Source: UBA4582 sp038106185 (GTDB taxonomy: Bacteria > Pseudomonadota > Gammaproteobacteria > Pseudomonadales > Azotimanducaceae). Taken from it: a DNA stretch of 64,000 nt. The stretch is from contig JAYODE010000015.1 in the NCBI GenBank assembly GCA_038106185.1, forward strand, positions 1 to 64,000. The letters run 5' to 3'. The translations under genes were made by a program, and so were the position numbers. Positions within the stretch are counted from its first letter, which is position 1; every line of letters starts with the position of its first letter. Below the pieces are notes generated by a model, which made no database searches, was not told the origin of the DNA, and worked only from the letters and a program-made list of their open reading frames with translations. This document shows, piece after piece, positions 50,624 through 59,330 of this stretch.

Positions 50624-51431
50624 AGGTGGGTTCGCGTTTTTCAACGAAGGCTTTAGCGGCTTCGCGGTGATCTTGGGTTTGCCCTGTATGAACATGGTGG
50701 GTCGCTTCAAGATCCATGCAATCATCAACATCGCCCCCGACGGCGCGATTCAGATTTTCTTTCATATATCGAAAAGCAACGGTTGGGCCGCTGGCTATTC
50801 TGTGAGCTATCTCCATGGTTTTCGCCATAAGCTCCTCTGGCTCGCAGACCCAGTTGGTCAGGCCAAGTTCAAGCGCCTCCGCAGCACTCACCCGTTCAGA
50901 CAGGAAATACAGTTGTCTCGCCTTGGCAGCACCAATCAGCTGGGTCATGAAATAGGTGCCACCATAGTCGCCGGAGAAACCGACTCGAGCAAAGGCAGTG
51001 GTCATGATGGCTGTGCTGCTCATGACACGCATGTCACAGGCTAATGCCAGTGATAGCCCGGCGCCGGCTGCAGCGCCTGGCAGTGCAGCAATTGTTGGCT
51101 TTGGCATCTTGTAAAGTTTGCCGGCTGTTGCCCGTTGATTGACACGTTGTTGATGAATGGCTCCATCAATCGTCGAGTCGCCCACGGTACCGTCGCCGGA
51201 TGCGGCCATGCCTTTGACATCGCCCCCTGCGCAAAACCCTTTACCGGCGCCCGTCAGAACAATGCACTTGACGGCCGGGTTGAGCTCTAACTCGGCAAGC
51301 TGAGTTTGCAGTGCTGCGTTCATTGGGCCAGACATGGCATTGCGCGCATCGGGTCTGTTTAGGGTCAGTACGGCGACGCCGTTTTCCAGGCTGGCCAAAA
51401 GGTCATTGGTGCCGGTATCTATCATGCTCAT
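50610..51431 (-). CDS. enoyl-CoA hydratase/isomerase family protein
   Basis: This 273-residue crotonase starts at ATG 51431 behind AGGAG. The oxyanion segments are KGFCAGGDVKGM and LPGAAAGAGLSLALACD. The active-site glutamates of true hydratases are not clear; MTTAFARVGFSGDYGG replaces the usual LPE-type segment with an Asp. This resembles isomerase-type crotonases such as PaaG. The exact substrate is not determinable. Confidence 0.87.
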   Translation of the reverse strand: MSMIDTGTNDLLASLENGVAVLTLNRPDARNAMSGPMNAALQTQLAELELNPAVKCIVLTGAGKGFCAGGDVKGMAASGDGTVGDSTIDGAIHQQRVNQRATAGKLYKMPKPTIAALPGAAAGAGLSLALACDMRVMSSTAIMTTAFARVGFSGDYGGTYFMTQLIGAAKARQLYFLSERVSAAEALELGLTNWVCEPEELMAKTMEIAHRIASGPTVAFRYMKENLNRAVGGDVDDCMDLEATHHVHTGQTQDHREAAKAFVEKREPTFTGR

Positions 51432-51538
51432 GGGGACTCCTCGCAGTTTGTAAAATGTCGTCGAAAGTTTTTCCCATCAACATAGAGGGTCAGTCGTGGG
51501 ATGGCAAGTCTCGAGGCCATGATTCTTCTGATTGCAAG

Positions 51539-52303
51539 TCAATCATTTTGCTGTCTCTTGCCGATGAGAGCGGCAAACAGAATGCCAACCTCAAATAATG
51601 CCCACATGGGCACCGCCAGCAGGAGCTGAGAAATGACGTCAGGTGGCGTCAGTAGCATGCCAACAACAAAACAGCCGACGATGACATAGGGGCGCTTATT
51701 ACGCAGATTGTCGACGGTGGTGGCGCCGGTCCAGACCAACAGGAGGGTGGCGATGGGTATTTCGAACGCAAGACCGAAGGCAAAAAACAGCTTCAAAACG
51801 AAATCCAAATAGCGGTTGATATCTGTCATCACGGTGACGCCAGCCGGTGCTGCGCTGGTAAAAAAGCCAAATATCAGAGGAAAGACCACATAAAACGCAA
51901 ACCCTATGCCACCGTAGAACAGCAACACGCTGGAAGTCAGCAATGGTATCGCCAAACGCTTTTCGCTGGAGTAGAGCCCAGGCGCAATAAAACTCCAGAG
52001 TTGATGAAGGATATAGGGAATGGCGATAAAGATTGCCAGAACCAGCGTCAGCTTAAATGGGGTCAGGAAGGGCGAAGCAACTTCCGTTGCTATCATAGTC
52101 GCCCCCTCTGGCAAATAGGTGCGCAAGGGTTCTGAGATGTAGCTGTACAGATCATTGGCAAAGTAGAACAGCGGCAGAAAAATGATAATGACCGACGCCA
52201 GGCTATGGAGAATCCTGGTGCGCAGCTCGATCAGGTGTTCGATCAGGGGCTGACCGGGATCGTTGGGACTAGTCCCGGGCGTCTGATCGTTGTGTCGGGT
52301 CAC
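51539..52303 (-). CDS. tatC: Sec-independent protein translocase TatC
   Basis: This 254-residue protein has six membrane spans. The N-terminal LIEHLIELRTRILHSLASV and FYGGIGFAFYVVFPLIFGFF fit TatC, and GLAFEIPIATLLLVWTGA contains the conserved glutamate. It binds twin-arginine signal peptides together with TatB. Its first 35 bases overlap the end of tatB. Confidence 0.96.
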   Translation of the reverse strand: MTRHNDQTPGTSPNDPGQPLIEHLIELRTRILHSLASVIIIFLPLFYFANDLYSYISEPLRTYLPEGATMIATEVASPFLTPFKLTLVLAIFIAIPYILHQLWSFIAPGLYSSEKRLAIPLLTSSVLLFYGGIGFAFYVVFPLIFGFFTSAAPAGVTVMTDINRYLDFVLKLFFAFGLAFEIPIATLLLVWTGATTVDNLRNKRPYVIVGCFVVGMLLTPPDVISQLLLAVPMWALFEVGILFAALIGKRQQND

Positions 52304-52724
52304 GGCTGGGCTCAGTGTTGGATAGAGAATTGGGTAGAGAATCGGATGGAGCGTTAGATGGAGCTTTAGATGGAGCTTTAGATGGAGAGTTAGATGGAGA
52401 GTTAGATGAAGTGTCGGCCAGGCTCAGGGCCGTTGAAGCCTGCTTGATCTCGGTCAGTGTCTGGTCGGTCTGATTGACCACGCGTTGGAGTTGTTGCCGA
52501 GTCTCCTTGAGCTCTTTCATGATCGACTCGTTATGCAATTGCTGGCGAATATCGTCAGCGCCGATCTCGTTTTCAATGTCAGCACGAATATTAGTCAGGC
52601 TGCGCCGCAAGCGTCCCACCCATAGAAACAGGGCCCTTAGGGTTTCAGGGAGTTTGTCAGGTCCGATCACCAGCAGCGCTACAATGCTGACGACGATCAG
52701 TTCGGGGAAACCTATGTCAAACAT
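52269..52724 (-). CDS. tatB: Sec-independent protein translocase TatB
   Basis: This 151-residue protein begins MFDIGFPELIVVSIVALLVIGPDKLP, typical of TatB, with an amphipathic helix to about residue 70. The last 45 residues are a low-complexity tail of SPSN/APSK-type tetrapeptides encoded by 12-bp tandem repeats. It forms the signal-peptide receptor with TatC. Order tatA-tatB-tatC follows hisI-hisE. Confidence 0.95.
   Translation of the reverse strand: MFDIGFPELIVVSIVALLVIGPDKLPETLRALFLWVGRLRRSLTNIRADIENEIGADDIRQQLHNESIMKELKETRQQLQRVVNQTDQTLTEIKQASTALSLADTSSNSPSNSPSKAPSKAPSNAPSDSLPNSLSNTEPSRDPTQRSDARD
52320..52409. repeat. 12-bp tandem repeats encoding the TatB C-terminal tail
   Basis: Units such as GATGGAGCTTTA and GATGGAGAGTTA repeat about seven times on the plus strand and encode PSNS/PSKA repeats on the minus strand. 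The array stays in frame because the unit is a multiple of three. Confidence 0.85.
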
Positions 52725-52730
52725 GTTGCA

Positions 52731-52973
52731 TCAGTTGTCTTTCTTGGTCTCGACGGTTTCAGGACTGTCGAGACTGATCTTGGTACTGACAGTGTCTGTC
52801 GGTTTGGCTTCGTCAGCCAGCAGTTTGGCCTTGTCATCCTCATTGCCAATGGCATTCCTGAAGCCTTTAATAGCAGATCCCAGGTCGTTACCCAGAGATT
52901 TTATTTTAGTAGTACCAAACAGCAGCACTACAATCAGCAAGACGACGAGTAGTTCGGGGATTCCTGGCATCAT
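52731..52973 (-). CDS. tatA: Sec-independent protein translocase TatA
   Basis: This 80-residue protein has one short membrane span (IPELLVVLLIVVLLFGTTKI) ending in the conserved FG, then the amphipathic helix KSLGNDLGSAIKGFRNAI and an acidic tail. It forms the translocation pore of the Tat system. It is separated from tatB by six bases and starts immediately after the hisE stop. Confidence 0.96.
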   Translation of the reverse strand: MMPGIPELLVVLLIVVLLFGTTKIKSLGNDLGSAIKGFRNAIGNEDDKAKLLADEAKPTDTVSTKISLDSPETVETKKDN

Positions 52974-53327
52974 TTATTCCTCCGTTTTTTGCCCGCTTGC
53001 CACCGCTTGGCGACGGGCAGCTTTTTCATCAATACCTGAGATGCCAAATCTGCGTTCAAGCTCACGCATTAGATCATCAGCATTCAGGTTTAAGTGACTT
53101 AACATCACAAGACTATGAAACCACAAGTCAGCGGTTTCTTTAATCACAGCGCTCGGATCTTGTTCGGCGTCCTTGGCGGCTATGATGGTCTCAGTGGCCT
53201 CTTCGCCAACCTTTTCAAGTATCTTATTGAGACCTTTCGCGTGCAGGCTGGCCACGTAGGACTTGGCAGGGTCAGCGACCTTCCTGTCTTCCAACAGACG
53301 TGCCAGGCGCTTGATGATATCACTCAT
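52974..53327 (-). CDS. hisE: phosphoribosyl-ATP pyrophosphatase
   Basis: This protein has 117 residues from the ATG at 53327, which has GGAG upstream. KILEKVGEEATETIIAAK and ETADLWFHSLVML are the MazG-like metal-binding segments of HisE. It removes pyrophosphate from phosphoribosyl-ATP, step two of histidine synthesis. Its ATGA overlaps the hisI stop, so the two are translationally coupled. Confidence 0.95.
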   Translation of the reverse strand: MSDIIKRLARLLEDRKVADPAKSYVASLHAKGLNKILEKVGEEATETIIAAKDAEQDPSAVIKETADLWFHSLVMLSHLNLNADDLMRELERRFGISGIDEKAARRQAVASGQKTEE

Positions 53328-53725
53328 TTGTAAATCTCCGCCGGTGGCTTGATGACAGGATCGACGACCTGCCACTCATCCGCCCTCAACACGCGGTAGA
53401 AGCAGGAATGTCTGCCTGTATGACAAGCAATGCCACCGATCTGTTCCACACGCAAGATTAACACATCGCTGTCACAGTCGAGTCTGACTTCGGTAACCAA
53501 TTGTTGATGACCTGACTCCTCGCCCTTGTGCCATAATTTCTGTCGCGAGCGAGACCAGTAGACGGCATGACCGCAGTCAAGGGTCGCGAGCAATGCTTCC
53601 CGGTTCATCCAGGCTACCATCAAGACTCTATCACTGGTGGCATCCTGCGCGATGGCCGGTATCAGGCCCTGGCTATCGAAGTGAATTTCCTCAAGCCAGG
53701 TCGGGTTCTGGGATATGTTCGACAT
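53324..53725 (-). CDS. hisI: phosphoribosyl-AMP cyclohydrolase
   Basis: This protein has 133 residues from ATG 53725; an in-frame GTG at 53755 is an alternative. LMVAWMNREALLATL, VYWSRSRQKLWHKGEESGH, LDCDSDVLILRVEQ and ACHTGRHSCFYR carry the Zn and Mg ligands of HisI. It opens the adenine ring of PR-AMP, step three of the pathway. It is the first gene of the hisI-hisE-tatABC cluster. Confidence 0.94.
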   Translation of the reverse strand: MSNISQNPTWLEEIHFDSQGLIPAIAQDATSDRVLMVAWMNREALLATLDCGHAVYWSRSRQKLWHKGEESGHQQLVTEVRLDCDSDVLILRVEQIGGIACHTGRHSCFYRVLRADEWQVVDPVIKPPAEIYK

Positions 53726-53820
53726 AGATCGTGAACCGTCAGAGGTTAAAGTCACTCAGGACTCATGGGTAAAAATGGGATACGCCTGTTTTTGGCGGGA
53801 AAGGCTGAAAGAATAGCATG

Positions 53821-55461
53821 TCACGGTTTGATAAACATCCAGTAAACGCCGATGGCACCGAGAACACCAGCGCCGGCCAAGAGTTCAGCGCCGGTGGCGA
53901 CTCCGGCGGCCGGTAAAGTCGTCAAGGCGAATGCCAGCAGCAGCGCTAAGCCGCCGATACGGCTTGCTCGCTGTTGACGATTTGACGCCTCCAGACTGAC
54001 GCGAAGCTGTTCCAGTAGCCGAGTCTGCTGTCGATTGTTGCGACCCAGATGCCTGAGCTCCATGACAGCAGTCAGCGCCAGTTGAGGAAGCTCGGGAAGT
54101 TGCTCAATGAGATCCGGTGCGTGATTGCCGACTTGTTTGAGAAGTCCCCGCAAGCCCATGCGATCCTTCATCCAGCGTTCCATATAAGGCGCGGCGGTTT
54201 GCCAGAGGTCGAGCTGCGGATAAAGCTGGCGTCCCATGCCCTCGATATTCAACAGCGTTTTCTGGAGTAACACCAGTTGTGGTTGGACCTCCATGTCGAA
54301 CCGCCTGGCGGTTTGAAACAGGCTCAGCAGAACCTTGCCAAAGGATATTTCGCTGATGGGCTTTTGGAAAATAGGTTCGCAGACGCTGCGAATGACGGCT
54401 TCAAACTCTTTAATATCCGTATCTAACGGAACCCACTCACTCTCGACATGCAGGCGGGCAACTTCGTAGTAGTCCTGATGAAAGAAGGCTAACAGGTTGC
54501 GGGCCAGGTAGTTCTTATCGTTCTCTGTCAGCGAGCCGATTATGGCGCAGTCAAGGGCTATGTAGGTTGGATTTTCAGGGTCGCTGGCATCGATAAAGAC
54601 ATTGCCTGGATGCATGTCAGCGTGAAAGAAGTTGTGTTCAAAAACCTGAGTGAAAAAGATCTCGACGCCCAGATGGGCAAGTTTCTGCAGGTTGACGCCG
54701 CGGCTGCTTAGTCCCTGGACATCAGCGGCCCCAAAGCCATGAATACGCTCCATCACCATTACGTTGGTTCGGCAATAGTCCCAGTAAACTCTTGGCACAT
54801 AAAGCTTGCCAGAGTCGTTCCAGTGCTTGCGCAGCTGGGTCGCATTGGCTGCTTCCAGGAGCAAATCCAATTCGTCCAAAATCGTGCGCTCATAATCCCT
54901 TACCACTGCGATGGGGTGCAGGCGCTTGCCATCTTCCCAGCTGCGTTCAAGGATGTTGGCGAGCAGGTACATCACGCGCAGGTCCTGCTTGATGATGATA
55001 TCGATGCCAGGGCGAATAATCTTAACCACCACCGACTCGCCACTTTTCAGGTTTGCCGTGTGCACCTGGGCGACAGACGCCGACGCCAGTGGCTCATCAT
55101 CGAAGGCGGTAAACAGCGAGTCAATTTTGCCCCCCAATGCTGTCTCTATAATCTGGCGGGCATCAGCGGTCGCGAATGCAGGCACCTGGTCCTGTAGCTT
55201 TTGGAGTTCGTCAGCGACATCGTCAGGGAAAAGGTCGCGACGAGTAGACAGGATCTGGCCAAACTTGACGAATACCGGCCCCAGCTGTTCTAAACTCTGG
55301 CGCAAGGACACGGCAGGACTCTCGCTCGGAGTCCTCACCAGGCGCAGTACCGAGAGCGCGGTTCTGGCCCACCATGGCAGGACCCAATCGGCGGGCAGCA
55401 ATCGATCCAGGCGGTGTTTGCAGACAACCCAGAGGATTCGGATGATTCTGAGTAACCGCAT
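53821..55461 (-). CDS. ubiB: ubiquinone biosynthesis ATPase/kinase-like protein UbiB
   Basis: This 546-residue UbiB/ADCK-family protein has the KxGQ motif in VFVKFGQILSTRRDLFPDD and the alanine-rich loop in ASASVAQVH. HNFFHADMHPGNVFID carries the catalytic aspartate. Two hydrophobic C-terminal spans anchor it to the membrane. It supports assembly and function of the ubiquinone synthesis complex. It overlaps ubiE by one base; ubiJ, normally between them, is absent. Confidence 0.96.
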   Translation of the reverse strand: MRLLRIIRILWVVCKHRLDRLLPADWVLPWWARTALSVLRLVRTPSESPAVSLRQSLEQLGPVFVKFGQILSTRRDLFPDDVADELQKLQDQVPAFATADARQIIETALGGKIDSLFTAFDDEPLASASVAQVHTANLKSGESVVVKIIRPGIDIIIKQDLRVMYLLANILERSWEDGKRLHPIAVVRDYERTILDELDLLLEAANATQLRKHWNDSGKLYVPRVYWDYCRTNVMVMERIHGFGAADVQGLSSRGVNLQKLAHLGVEIFFTQVFEHNFFHADMHPGNVFIDASDPENPTYIALDCAIIGSLTENDKNYLARNLLAFFHQDYYEVARLHVESEWVPLDTDIKEFEAVIRSVCEPIFQKPISEISFGKVLLSLFQTARRFDMEVQPQLVLLQKTLLNIEGMGRQLYPQLDLWQTAAPYMERWMKDRMGLRGLLKQVGNHAPDLIEQLPELPQLALTAVMELRHLGRNNRQQTRLLEQLRVSLEASNRQQRASRIGGLALLLAFALTTLPAAGVATGAELLAGAGVLGAIGVYWMFIKP

Positions 55462-56213
55462 CAGGCCCTGTCAGCTTTATTGCCAATATGGATGGCCGCG
55501 ATGCCGTTCAGCAAATTGTGGTAATGGCATTCGACAAAGCCGGCGTTGTTAAACAGGCTTTTCAAAGTCTCCTGGTCCGGATGCATCTCGATTGACTCTA
55601 TCAGGTATTGGTAGCTGTCATAGTCTCCAGTGAGTGCCTGACCAATACGCGGCCATAGCCTTGAGAAGGTTTTATAAGCCGCATCAATACCTGGGTTGAT
55701 CGCTTTAGAAAACTCTAAAACAACCAGACGTCCCCCCGGTTTCAAGACCCTAAGAATTTCCATGAGTGCGGTTTCTTTGCGCGTCACGTTGCGCAAACCA
55801 AAAGCCATGGTGACGACGTCGAAGTAGTCGGTTGAAAATGGCAAACATTCAGCATTCGCCTGTAGATAATCGACGTTGCCACTGATGCCGTTATCCAGAA
55901 GTCGATCTCGGCCCCTACTGAGCATCGAGTAATTGATGTCACAAAGAGTCACTTGACCTGTCGAGCCAACAATTTTAGAAAGCTTCTCCGTGAGATCTCC
56001 GGTGCCACCTGCCAGATCCATGACCTTGTCACCAGGGCGGGCAGCGGTTAGCTGAATCGCGAACTGCTTCATGAGGCGATGACTGCCCAGTGACATGACG
56101 TCATTCATCACATCGTAGCGATTCGCCACAGAGTGAAAGACACCGGCGACCCGAGCGGCTTTTTCAGCGATAGGCACCTGTTTGCGGCCAAAGTGGGTTG
56201 TTTCTTCTGTCAT
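55461..56213 (-). CDS. ubiE: ubiquinone/menaquinone biosynthesis C-methyltransferase
   Basis: This 250-residue SAM-dependent methyltransferase has the glycine motif VMDLAGGTGDLTEKLSK and the UbiE signatures YDVMNDVMSLGSHRLMK and VTMAFGLRNVTRKETALMEI. It methylates the quinone ring in ubiquinone (and, where present, menaquinone) synthesis. It is the first gene of the ubiE-ubiB pair. Confidence 0.97.
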   Translation of the reverse strand: MTEETTHFGRKQVPIAEKAARVAGVFHSVANRYDVMNDVMSLGSHRLMKQFAIQLTAARPGDKVMDLAGGTGDLTEKLSKIVGSTGQVTLCDINYSMLSRGRDRLLDNGISGNVDYLQANAECLPFSTDYFDVVTMAFGLRNVTRKETALMEILRVLKPGGRLVVLEFSKAINPGIDAAYKTFSRLWPRIGQALTGDYDSYQYLIESIEMHPDQETLKSLFNNAGFVECHYHNLLNGIAAIHIGNKADRA

Positions 56214-56360
56214 ACCATATCCGCTCTGGAAATGCCCATTGATCTCTGAAAGGATCGCTGAAAGGGGTTAGTTTACATGCGTTTGCCAGCATGTGCATTG
56301 TCTCGCCGGGCTTTTATGCTGCCAGAGGTTTGCGCCGAGCCTCTGGTCGATGGCGTTGGC

Positions 56361-56732
56361 CTAGCGGCTGACAGCGATGAATTGCGGTTCACGCTGTTTA
56401 CCGGCGGCTTCAAGTTGAGCCAGATAGTCGGCCCATTTTTCGGCTTGCTGATGACCCAACTCAAACAGATAGCGCCAACTGTAAATGCCGCTGTCATGAC
56501 CATCGGAAAAGATGATCTTGATCGCGTAATGGCCTTGGGGCTCCAGATTAGCAATCTTAACGTGTTTTTTGCCGAACTGAAGCACAGCCTGACTCGCGGA
56601 GTGACCCTGCACCTCTGCCGACGGCGAATAGACTCGAAGATACTCTGCCGGAAGATCGAAGCGCAGACCATCAGCAAAAGTCAGCTCTAAAATACCAGAG
56701 ATTTGATGTAATTTAACTTGGGTTGGCGTCAC
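56361..56732 (-). CDS. DUF971 (gamma-butyrobetaine hydroxylase N-terminal-like) protein
   Basis: This 123-residue protein has LELTFADGLRFDLPAEYLRV, NLEPQGHYAIKIIFSDGHDSG and YSWRYLFELG, the DUF971 fold also found at the N-terminus of gamma-butyrobetaine hydroxylase and in proteins linked to Fe-S or scaffold functions. It stands alone as a small protein, here downstream of hslU as in Pseudomonas. Its function is not established. Confidence 0.88.
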   Translation of the reverse strand: MTPTQVKLHQISGILELTFADGLRFDLPAEYLRVYSPSAEVQGHSASQAVLQFGKKHVKIANLEPQGHYAIKIIFSDGHDSGIYSWRYLFELGHQQAEKWADYLAQLEAAGKQREPQFIAVSR

Positions 56733-56770
56733 GACTATACTCCGATCCTGGCAGTGCTTATTCCAGAGTG

Positions 56771-58105
56771 CTAAAGGATGTATCGGCTGAGGTCTTCATC
56801 ACTGGCAAGATTCGCGAGATGGTCATTGACATATTTTGCATCGATGCGAATTCTTCCGCCGACGATAGCGTCGTAGTCAGCGCCCTCAAAGGAGATTTCT
56901 TCCAGAAGCCGCTCCATGATGGTATGCAGACGGCGAGCACCAATATTTTCGGTACGTTCATTGACTTGCCAGGCTATTTCTGCGATCCGAGTAATGCCCT
57001 CGGCATCAAAATCCAAATCGACCCCTTCCGTTTTCAACAACGCCTGATACTGCTCCGTCAGGGATGCGTGGGGTTCGATCAGAATGCGTTCGAAGTCGCC
57101 GACCGTCAGGGCCGAGAGCTCTACGCGAATGGGCAGACGACCCTGAAGTTCGGGAATCAGGTCAGAAGGCTTGCTGAGATGAAAAGCGCCAGAGGCTATG
57201 AAAAGAATATGGTCGGTACGCACCATGCCGTACTTGGTCGTCACGTTGCTGCCTTCAATCAATGGTAGCAGGTCTCTCTGGACACCTTCACGAGAAACGT
57301 CTGCACCGCCGCTGTGCTCGGCGCGGCGAGCCACCTTGTCAATCTCATCGATAAAAACGATGCCGGTTTGCTCCACAGCATCAATGGCTTTTGCCTTTAA
57401 TTCTTCTTCGTTGATCAGTTTGGCACTCTCTTCTTCGATGAGTTGCTTGAGTGCGTCCTTGACCTTCAAGGTTCTGGTCTTGGATTTACCAGGCGCCATG
57501 GACGAGAACATGTTCTGCAGCTGATTGGTCATCTCTTCCATGCCAGGGGGTGCCATGATTTCGACGCCCAGTGGCGATGCGCTCAGCGTGATCTCGACCT
57601 CCTTGTCATCCAATTCGCCTTGGCGCAGTTTTTTGCGAAACAGTTGGCGCGTGGTCGATTGGCTGTCAGTCGCGTTATCGCTGGTTCTTGCTGGTGGCAG
57701 TAAAACGTTAAGAATGCGTTCTTCGGCGGCATCGGCGGCTCTGGGTTGAAGCTGGCGCTGTTGTTCCTCTCTAAGCATCTTGATACCGGCTTCCATCAGA
57801 TCTCGAACGATAGATTCGACGTCTCTACCGACGTAGCCGACCTCCGTAAATTTTGTCGCCTCTACCTTGATGAATGGTGCCCCAGCGAGTTTCGCCAGAC
57901 GCCGAGCAATCTCGGTTTTACCGACACCGGTCGGTCCAATCATCAGAATATTTTTCGGTGAAATTTCTGTTCGCAATGCCTGATCCAGCTGCAGCCGACG
58001 CCAACGGTTGCGCAAGGCGATCGAGACAGCCCGTTTCGCGTCGGCCTGGCCGATAATATGTTTGTCCAGTTCATGAACAATCTCCCGAGGAGTCATGGTT
58101 GACAT
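56771..58105 (-). CDS. hslU: HslU ATPase subunit of the HslUV protease
   Basis: This 444-residue AAA+ ATPase has IVHELDKHIIGQADAKRAVSI, Walker A GPTGVGKTEIARRL, the pore loop GYVG in EVGYVGRDVES, Walker B GIVFIDEIDKVA, and the sensor GRLPIRVEL. The C-terminal EDLSRYIL tail docks into HslV. It unfolds substrates for the protease encoded 27 bases upstream. Confidence 0.97.
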   Translation of the reverse strand: MSTMTPREIVHELDKHIIGQADAKRAVSIALRNRWRRLQLDQALRTEISPKNILMIGPTGVGKTEIARRLAKLAGAPFIKVEATKFTEVGYVGRDVESIVRDLMEAGIKMLREEQQRQLQPRAADAAEERILNVLLPPARTSDNATDSQSTTRQLFRKKLRQGELDDKEVEITLSASPLGVEIMAPPGMEEMTNQLQNMFSSMAPGKSKTRTLKVKDALKQLIEEESAKLINEEELKAKAIDAVEQTGIVFIDEIDKVARRAEHSGGADVSREGVQRDLLPLIEGSNVTTKYGMVRTDHILFIASGAFHLSKPSDLIPELQGRLPIRVELSALTVGDFERILIEPHASLTEQYQALLKTEGVDLDFDAEGITRIAEIAWQVNERTENIGARRLHTIMERLLEEISFEGADYDAIVGGRIRIDAKYVNDHLANLASDEDLSRYIL

Positions 58106-58132
58106 GGTGTAATTCTCGCGGCTGGTGTCGGG

Positions 58133-58672
58133 CTAGTATTCAATCACTTCTATGGTGCGATTATGGTTGGTATAGATGCAAATGTCGGCGGCGATATTAA
58201 GGCTTTTTTCGACGATATCGCGCGCCCGCAATTCTGTGTTATCAAGGAGCGCCAGTGCCGCAGATTGGGCGAAAGGACCGCCGGAACCAATAGCCACGAT
58301 GCCTTGCTCTGGCTCTATCACGTCGCCGTTACCGGTAATGGTCAATGATGCCGTTTTGTCAGCCACGACCAGTAATGCCTCAAGACGCCGCAAGGCGCGA
58401 TCGGTTCGCCAGTCCTTTGCCAGTTCTACCGCGGCTCGTACAAGGTTGCCCTGGTGCTTCTCCAGTTGTGCTTCGAACCGCTCAAACAGCGTGAAGGCAT
58501 CGGCGGTGCCGCCGGCGAAGCCGGCTATCACCTGATCCTTATAGAGTCGGCGAACCTTGCGAGCATTGCCCTTGACGACCGTATTGCCCATGGTGACCTG
58601 ACCGTCGCCGCCAATGACGACGGTATTACCGCGACGGACGGATAAAATGGTTGTGCCTCTGAATTGTTCCAC
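58133..58672 (-). CDS. hslV: HslV peptidase subunit
   Basis: This 179-residue proteasome-like threonine protease begins MEQFRGTTILSVRRGN. The N-terminal residues are expected to be removed to expose the catalytic Thr in TTILSV. GNTVVKGNARKVRRLY and GFAGGTADAFTLFERFE follow. It degrades misfolded proteins with HslU and is heat-shock regulated in relatives. Confidence 0.97.
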   Translation of the reverse strand: MEQFRGTTILSVRRGNTVVIGGDGQVTMGNTVVKGNARKVRRLYKDQVIAGFAGGTADAFTLFERFEAQLEKHQGNLVRAAVELAKDWRTDRALRRLEALLVVADKTASLTITGNGDVIEPEQGIVAIGSGGPFAQSAALALLDNTELRARDIVEKSLNIAADICIYTNHNRTIEVIEY

Positions 58673-58727
58673 ACTGAGTACCGAGTTTATCGTTGACCGT
58701 TAAAAGTTGGGGCGCCGGCTTGACATT

Positions 58728-59285
58728 TCAAGGTCGCAGCGTCAGCGCTTCGATAGAAGCCTCTGCCAGAACATTTCTACTTCTGGTGAGTTCCCGTGCG
58801 CCGTTAATGGGGCCAACGAGCACTCTGTGCCAGGTTTGACCGTCTTTTTCGATGACCTTGATGACGACATCCAGACCTAGCAGGATCAATTCAGCGCGCA
58901 TGTTGTCAGCGTCTGCTGACGATCGGAAGGAGCCGACCTGGAGAATATAGGTTTGAACCTCGGGGGTTCTGACTTTTTCCCCGTCTTGGCCGTACTCTTC
59001 GACGATAGGGACCTCAGACTTGGGAAATATTTCGTAGAAGTCCCATTGCATTTTCTCGCTGGGTTTGGGGGTACTGTTAGTAGATGTTGCCGGCGAGTCG
59101 GCGGTTTGGGTCAGATCAGGGTTCGACGGTGTTGATTGCCAAAGATAGATCAGAAAGGCCGAAAATAACCCTGTCATCAGGCCTGTTCCAAACCACACCC
59201 ACCCAGAGGTAGGTCGCTTGCCTCGAGCGCCTCTGCTCGGTGCACTCTTATTATGTCTTTTGGCAAAATCTTGCGGCATGGTCAT
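58728..59285 (-). CDS. SPOR-domain (FtsN-like) protein
   Basis: This 185-residue protein has a cytoplasmic basic head, one membrane span (WVWFGTGLMTGLFSAFLIYLW, about 29-49), a linker, and a C-terminal SPOR domain (LQVGSFRSSADADNMRAELI, RVLVGPINGARE). SPOR domains bind denuded septal peptidoglycan. The position next to hslV is that of the Pseudomonas FtsN-like gene. argS, usually beyond it, is not between this gene and priA. Confidence 0.9.
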   Translation of the reverse strand: MTMPQDFAKRHNKSAPSRGARGKRPTSGWVWFGTGLMTGLFSAFLIYLWQSTPSNPDLTQTADSPATSTNSTPKPSEKMQWDFYEIFPKSEVPIVEEYGQDGEKVRTPEVQTYILQVGSFRSSADADNMRAELILLGLDVVIKVIEKDGQTWHRVLVGPINGARELTRSRNVLAEASIEALTLRP

Positions 59286-59330
59286 CGATCGTCTGCTAGG
59301 TGCCAGTATTGTAGCACCCTGAATGCGCAG

